Assembly: GCA_040383485.1 (NCBI GenBank)
Contig: JBEIDK010000053.1
Coordinates: forward strand, 1 to 18,929
Direction of reading: 5' to 3'
Length of the DNA: 18,929 bases
Origin: JBEIDK01 sp040383485
GTDB lineage: Bacteria > Bacteroidota > Bacteroidia > UBA4408
In this document: positions 14,813 through 18,929 of the stretch, one piece after another
Layout: every line of letters begins with the position of its first letter
How positions within the stretch are numbered: the first letter of the stretch is position 1
Notes under the pieces: model-generated
The model's database searches: none
The model's input: only the letters and a program-made list of their open reading frames with translations
Told to the model about the DNA's origin: nothing
Program-made: the position numbers and the translations under genes

Positions 14813-15657
14813 TAATTAAGTCTTATTAATTTATTTTCAATTTTGATTCTTCTAAATGTGTGAAACAAATCCATTAAGCCGGATAATTGGAACATTACTA
14901 ATGGAATTGAGTTATTGGTTTCGATGTTTGTACGGTGGATCATAAATGGAGAAGTATTTTTTGTGATAGGTTCAGTTATTGTAGCAAAGACATACTTATA
15001 ATTGCTTTTTTTTATTTTCTCAAACGCTTTTTTTGTGTATGTATGAGGCTCACCTCCAACCCAACAAAAGCATTCTACATTATAGTTCTCAAGTAAACGT
15101 TCTAAAGATAATTTAGAATTTGTTATTTCAAAATTTAAAATTTCATCTGTATCATTTTCATTCATTCTATGATGCGTATAGGTGTGGGAACCAATTATAT
15201 GATTTTTTTTTAGTTCATTTATTTCTAGTAAGTTCATCCCAAATCTTCCATCTTTATATTCTTGTTTTACGGTAATTAAATTTTTTTTTGCGAAAATTAA
15301 ACTTGGATTTAAAATAAAACCTACAGGTATAAAAAACCAACCAGTAAAATTATATTTATTTAATAAATTTAATGCAAAATCAAAATTTGATCTAAGGCCA
15401 TCATCGAATGTTATAATAATGCCAGGAGTTTTATTTAATTTTTTATTACAATAAAAATAATTATTTAAATCATTTTTCGTGGTGTTTGAAAAATATTTTT
15501 TAAAGAATTTCAAGTGAAGTTCAAATTGTTTAATGTCTGATTCTGGAGTACAATGATAATTTATTGATCTAAAATCAATAAATAGCAGCTTAAATCGAAA
15601 TAGAATATAACTGATGCCAGTATAATAAAAAATGTTAGCAAGAATCTTCTTTTTCAT
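14812..15657 (-). CDS. NodB-fold polysaccharide deacetylase with altered motif 3
   Basis: A 281-residue protein with the NodB motif 1 ITFDDG (82-87, D85 base and D86 metal ligand) and motif 2 GSHTYTHH (H158 and H162 metal ligands). The SINYHCT segment (31-37) corresponds to the Y-H stretch that precedes the fold in many family members. Where the usual R-x-P motif 3 is expected there is FCWVGGEPHTYT (197-208), without the arginine. It is unlike the DUF3473-type deacetylase at 5856-6710 in both motifs and ending. The N-terminal 25 residues are hydrophobic and basic, but I see no clear cleavage site. A de-N-acetylation of a repeat-unit sugar is likely; activity with the altered motif is uncertain. 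It lies 3 bases after a GNAT-like gene. Confidence 0.82.
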   Translation of the reverse strand: MKKKILANIFYYTGISYILFRFKLLFIDFRSINYHCTPESDIKQFELHLKFFKKYFSNTTKNDLNNYFYCNKKLNKTPGIIITFDDGLRSNFDFALNLLNKYNFTGWFFIPVGFILNPSLIFAKKNLITVKQEYKDGRFGMNLLEINELKKNHIIGSHTYTHHRMNENDTDEILNFEITNSKLSLERLLENYNVECFCWVGGEPHTYTKKAFEKIKKSNYKYVFATITEPITKNTSPFMIHRTNIETNNSIPLVMFQLSGLMDLFHTFRRIKIENKLIRLN

Positions 15658-15660
15658 AAT

Positions 15661-16608
15661 TTAAAAAGTGTCAAAATCAAAATATGTGTACTTTAAGTTT
15701 GAAATATCTACATCATTTGTAAAATTCAAGAAGCCAATTGGTAAACCTTTTCTTTTGAATTTAATATTCGATAATTTAGTCTCTAGTAATGTCCCAGGAC
15801 TTACGCTAAACATAATATGTGTGTTAAAAGTTAAAAATGAAAATATTTTTAATTTGAATAGAATTTTTTTAATGTTTGTACTCGAACTTACGTCAATATC
15901 GCCAATCCCAATGCGTCCATTAATTTTAAAAACAACATTACAATCAGATATTTTTAATGAATAATTATTTTTAGCTTTCATTTTATAATCCCAAAATGAT
16001 TTGTCTCTATGAATGCCATTTTGACCATTTTTTGTAATAGAACCTTCAAAATATTCTCCTTTTTTATAAAATAAGAGAATAAAATTGACCCATATTCTAT
16101 AAATGGGTTGAATTATATGTAATTTTTCACTTAGAAAAGACAACGGTAATACAGGGACAATAAATCGAAAATTGGAAAGTTCTTCAAGGAATTTCCAATT
16201 TAATTTTTTTAAAAAAGTAGGATATGAAGTAGATGATGGAAAACCAAATACAGCTTTTACATTATTCTCTATACATAATTCATAGGTCATTTTTGCTGAT
16301 GAAATAAATAAACCATATCCGACATGATTAGCTTTAGTCATAGTATCTCCAGATTGGGAAATTAAAATCTTTTTAGAGTTTAATTGAGCATATAAAGGAT
16401 AAACTCCATAATAAGAGACTGGTTCGTCCAGATTTGAATATATTAAATATCCAAGATATTCAATATTAGATACATTGTTTATATTAAATTTTAGTTCTTG
16501 TTGTTTAGTTGTCAATTTTGAATTAAATGATTCATTATGTACTTCAACAAATTGCGATAATTGGTTACTTGAAATACGTTTAGCATAGTATTTTGTGTTT
16601 AATTTCAT
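15661..16608 (-). CDS. GNAT-like acyltransferase, degenerate acetyl-CoA loop
   Basis: A 315-residue protein. Its central region SQSGDTMTKANHVGYGLF (84-101) followed by FGFPSSTSYPTFLKKLNWKF (121-140) lines up with the motif-A region and GFP..GWK segment of the other GNAT-like protein (7926-8984). The R-G-K-G loop of that protein is replaced here by V-G-Y-G. It may therefore bind another donor, use a different loop geometry, or have lost activity. The rest of the protein has no motif I recognise, and there is no signal peptide. It sits between a GT4 gene and a deacetylase gene, repeating the GNAT-deacetylase-glycosyltransferase grouping seen at 5856-8984. The function assignment rests on this similarity and context only. 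Confidence 0.6.
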   Translation of the reverse strand: MKLNTKYYAKRISSNQLSQFVEVHNESFNSKLTTKQQELKFNINNVSNIEYLGYLIYSNLDEPVSYYGVYPLYAQLNSKKILISQSGDTMTKANHVGYGLFISSAKMTYELCIENNVKAVFGFPSSTSYPTFLKKLNWKFLEELSNFRFIVPVLPLSFLSEKLHIIQPIYRIWVNFILLFYKKGEYFEGSITKNGQNGIHRDKSFWDYKMKAKNNYSLKISDCNVVFKINGRIGIGDIDVSSSTNIKKILFKLKIFSFLTFNTHIMFSVSPGTLLETKLSNIKFKRKGLPIGFLNFTNDVDISNLKYTYFDFDTF

Positions 16609-16624
16609 TTTTTGAAAGTTATTG

Positions 16625-17707
16625 CTATTTATATGAATCTAATTCAATTAAAAAATTCTTTACTTTAATATCCCAATTATTTTGTAAACAAAATGATTTA
16701 TAATTATTGTATATTTTTATTAAATCTGTTTCATTATAATTACTTAATTTGTTTAATAAATTAAGTAAGCTATTTGAATTAGACAAATCAAAAAAATAAA
16801 TAAGATTATTAATATCAGTATTAAGGCTGCTTATATGTGTACTTATAATTGGTTTACCATATCTAAAATATTCTAATAATTTTGATGGAAAAGTATTTAA
16901 TTTATCTTCTTCTTTATTATTCCTCGGATTCACAAAAATCCATGCATTGCTCATTGCATCTTCTAAAATATCTCTATTAACAAACCCAAACAATTTTATA
17001 CTTGTATTAAATTTTGCTAACTCTTCAAGTTTATTTGAAATTCCGCCATAAATATGTAAACTAATACCGCTTAAATTAAGCTTGTTAAATAATATAGCGA
17101 AATCTATAATTCCTGTAAGATTTGAAATAGATCCACAATAAACAATGTTTTTTTCAATTGGTGATTTATATGAAAGACTTTTGAAATTCTTCGTACCACC
17201 AGCTATAATAAATTTTTTTCCATTATGATTATTATAGGCACTCTCGGAAAGAAAAACAGAAAAATTAGGGTTATCACAGGCAGTACCATCCGCAATTATT
17301 ATACCCCATTTAGAATTAAGATACTTTTTTACAAAATTCCCTAATATAAAGTGTCTTCTAAGAGGATTATAAGTTAATAAGTAATCAAAAGAGATGTTAT
17401 TAGTTGTAAGGCTTTTTATTAAAGATTTACCTAATGTAAGTTCTCTTAAAAAAGGGAAATTAATATATTTAACAGGAATAGTAGTTATATTTTCAGGCAG
17501 ATCTTCTAATTTAAAATTAGATATAAAAGGCCCTATTGGCCAATATCTAAAAGGTAAATAGCTTAAACAAATTACATCAGCTTTATTTTTTTGTAATGAA
17601 TTAATAAAATTTGTTTGCCAATCGTTTGCAGCAGAACTTACTATTTTGTATTTAGATACAGCTTGGTTATTAGTTAGAACCCCAACCCATAATATTTTAG
17701 ATTTCAT
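16625..17707 (-). CDS. GT4-like glycosyltransferase
   Basis: A 360-residue probable GT-B enzyme. The clearest family signals are in the C-terminal half: VYCGSISNLTGI (189-200, beginning of the donor domain), LHIYGG (217-222), LFGFVNRDILEDAMSNAW (239-256) and FPSKLLEYFRYGKPIIS (273-289), the GT4 donor-site segment with a single clear glutamate. The N-terminal half (ILWVGVLTNNQAVSKYK) resembles sugar transferases that start at a membrane acceptor but has few fixed motifs. The start ATG overlaps the Wzy stop by 4 bases (ATGA), so translation is probably coupled. Donor and acceptor sugars are unknown. Confidence 0.82.
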   Translation of the reverse strand: MKSKILWVGVLTNNQAVSKYKIVSSAANDWQTNFINSLQKNKADVICLSYLPFRYWPIGPFISNFKLEDLPENITTIPVKYINFPFLRELTLGKSLIKSLTTNNISFDYLLTYNPLRRHFILGNFVKKYLNSKWGIIIADGTACDNPNFSVFLSESAYNNHNGKKFIIAGGTKNFKSLSYKSPIEKNIVYCGSISNLTGIIDFAILFNKLNLSGISLHIYGGISNKLEELAKFNTSIKLFGFVNRDILEDAMSNAWIFVNPRNNKEEDKLNTFPSKLLEYFRYGKPIISTHISSLNTDINNLIYFFDLSNSNSLLNLLNKLSNYNETDLIKIYNNYKSFCLQNNWDIKVKNFLIELDSYK

Positions 17708-18831
17708 GTATGTATTTTATTGCTCTCTTTGCTTGATATTAATAAAGATATTATAATCATGAAAAATATTAAAAACTTAAAATTAAAAATTATAGTTGAA
17801 CTTATCATTGTTAAGATAAATATATAATATGGTTTAAATTTAAAATTAATTAATTTAAATAAATTTATGATGAAAAAGCAAAAATAAATAAAGCCAAAAA
17901 TTCCGGAATAATATAAAATATAACCAATATCATTATCTACAAATAAATCTGTTTTTAAATTTCCAAAAAATAATTGTAAGAATCTTAAATTATCTAACTC
18001 TAATTTTTCATAATAATTAAATAAAATTTTAAATTTAAATCCAATGGAATCCATATGTTCTTCTGTATTAACAATTTGCAACAACCTTGTATTTTCTAAT
18101 AAATAGAAAAATAAAAATGGCAAAGCAACAAATATAGATAAAATTTTATATATACGTTTAAAATTTAAAATAACTGTTGTAAATATAATAAAACCAATAA
18201 TTACGAAAGATGTTCTACTTCCAGATACTATTAGCGGGATAGCTGAAAATAGTATGATAAATAAATCATATTTATGTTTTAAAATATTATGCTTAGAAAT
18301 CAAAAAAATAATTATTAAAAACATCACTACTTGACCAAGAATATTTGCATTATAATAAAAAGTCGCATACCTGTTTAAGAATAAAGAACTAACACTATCA
18401 ACATTATCGTTTTCAACTTGGCCTAAAAAATTTATATCTAAAGGATAAAATTGCTTAATCTTATTTTCGAAATCCATATTTAAAACATTAGCAATTGTCA
18501 TTATAGATATATACATAAGCAATGATGCAATTAAATCAGTGTTTATATTCTTTATATTTATTTTGTATGGGAAAAAGTAGAAGGCAATTAGTATTTGTAT
18601 TAATCTTAAGATATTAATTAATTCAAGTTGATACATATTAATTAAAAAAGTAAAAATAAAAGTTATTAATAAACCTTTTGAAAAAGAAAATTTATAGTCG
18701 CCATATTTTAAAGCAAATAATATAAATAATATATATATAATTACAAATGAAATAATTGAGTTGTTTAACAAGGTAACAAAACAAATTAAAATATTTAATA
18801 ATAAATATTTGTATGAAATTTTTAAATTCAA
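17704..18831 (-). CDS. O-antigen/capsule repeat-unit polymerase (Wzy)
   Basis: A 375-residue integral membrane protein with about ten hydrophobic helices and almost no conserved sequence, as is normal for Wzy. Supporting marks are PLIVSGSRTSFVI (199-211), a loop-edge motif shared by Wzy and O-antigen ligases, a large polar loop (about 246-300), and DNDIGYILYYSGIFGF (299-314) at the next helix, which is frequent in Wzy proteins. Wzy joins lipid-linked repeat units at the periplasmic face. A ligase (WaaL) is the alternative, but the position within a repeat-unit operon favours Wzy. The start codon at 18831 is TTG: no ATG occurs between it and the in-frame stop at 18882-18880, and the next ATG is at residue 66, after two probable helices. 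Confidence 0.85.
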   Translation of the reverse strand: MNLKISYKYLLLNILICFVTLLNNSIISFVIIYILFILFALKYGDYKFSFSKGLLITFIFTFLINMYQLELINILRLIQILIAFYFFPYKINIKNINTDLIASLLMYISIMTIANVLNMDFENKIKQFYPLDINFLGQVENDNVDSVSSLFLNRYATFYYNANILGQVVMFLIIIFLISKHNILKHKYDLFIILFSAIPLIVSGSRTSFVIIGFIIFTTVILNFKRIYKILSIFVALPFLFFYLLENTRLLQIVNTEEHMDSIGFKFKILFNYYEKLELDNLRFLQLFFGNLKTDLFVDNDIGYILYYSGIFGFIYFCFFIINLFKLINFKFKPYYIFILTMISSTIIFNFKFLIFFMIIISLLISSKESNKIHT

Positions 18832-18856
18832 TATTAATAATGTTTTCGTAAATAAA

Positions 18857-18928
18857 TTAGTTGTTATTAATTTTATTTTTTAATTTAATGAATATGTAAA
18901 TTGTCTTATCGAATAATATATTGATATA
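18857..18928 (-). CDS. Possible C-terminal tail of an upstream gene
   Basis: A minus-strand frame is open from the window's right edge to a TAA at 18859-18857, giving 23 residues rich in Ile, Lys and Asn that begin YINILFDKTIYIF. It would end 25 bases before the Wzy start, which is consistent with the spacing elsewhere in this operon. In DNA this AT-rich a 23-codon open frame is weak evidence; a second frame closes at 18882-18880. If real, it could be the end of a membrane protein or glycosyltransferase. No flippase (Wzx) is seen in the window, so it is a natural candidate for this side. I see nothing else in 18832-18929. Confidence 0.25.
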   Translation of the reverse strand, partial: YINILFDKTIYIFIKLKNKINNN

Positions 18929-18929
18929 A

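Noticed and set aside
1..18929. tRNA or rRNA genes, CRISPR arrays, insertion sequences, Wzx flippase
   Set aside because: I looked on both strands and saw no cloverleaf-like region, regularly spaced repeats, transposase motifs or a second multi-helix protein resembling Wzx.

Overview
This window looks like the O-antigen or capsule assembly locus of a Bacteroidota bacterium. The DNA is AT-rich: hand counts give about 38% G+C in the first 60 bases and about 13% in 17761-17820. The genes are packed head to tail, and the membrane dehydratase, DegT aminotransferase and small sugar-phosphate transferase are arranged as in Bacteroidota surface-polysaccharide loci. I cannot fix the genus. Nineteen genes from 18831 down to 1406 lie on the minus strand. 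Gaps are 39 bases or less, with several ATGA-type overlaps, so one long transcript is likely.

Left edge (1-1405). A PglF/CapD-type membrane dehydratase is cut by the window end (707 down to 1). Next to it is a scar: a small minus-strand gene (867-1103) abuts the 5'-truncated 3' half of a plus-strand YdcF/ElyC-type (DUF218) gene that ends at 1404, two bases from the convergent operon.

Initiating sugar (1406-3160, plus 5169-5816 and 1-707). The dehydratase, PglE-type aminotransferase, PglD/NeuD-type acyltransferase and PglC-type phosphoglycosyl transferase match the bacillosamine route: UDP-GlcNAc to a UDP-4-amino-4,6-dideoxy sugar, N-acylation at C4, then transfer to undecaprenyl phosphate.

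Acyl-building module (3168-5164 and 8988-10654). Interleaved with those genes are two intact ketoacyl-ACP synthase III genes, two short-chain ketoreductases and a discrete acyl carrier protein, with no dehydratase or enoyl reductase. Two condensations and two ketoreductions without dehydration would give a dihydroxylated acyl chain such as 3,5-dihydroxyhexanoyl. From memory, this group N-acylates the 4-amino sugar of the Flavobacterium psychrophilum O-polysaccharide. This is the most interesting system in the window.

Second amino sugar (10682-13694). FnlA/WbjB-, RmlD- and FnlC/WbjD-type enzymes form a UDP-GlcNAc to UDP-L-6-deoxy-amino-sugar pathway. The middle enzyme lacks the C-terminal cupin of CapF/FnlB, so L-QuiNAc is a real alternative to L-FucNAc.

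Assembly and tailoring (5856-8984 and 13697-18831). Three GT4 glycosyltransferases, two NodB-fold deacetylases, two related GNAT-like acyltransferases and a Wzy polymerase are present. No Wzx flippase is visible, and the locus probably continues to the right. I found no tRNA, rRNA, CRISPR array or insertion sequence, and no gap over 300 bases without a gene.
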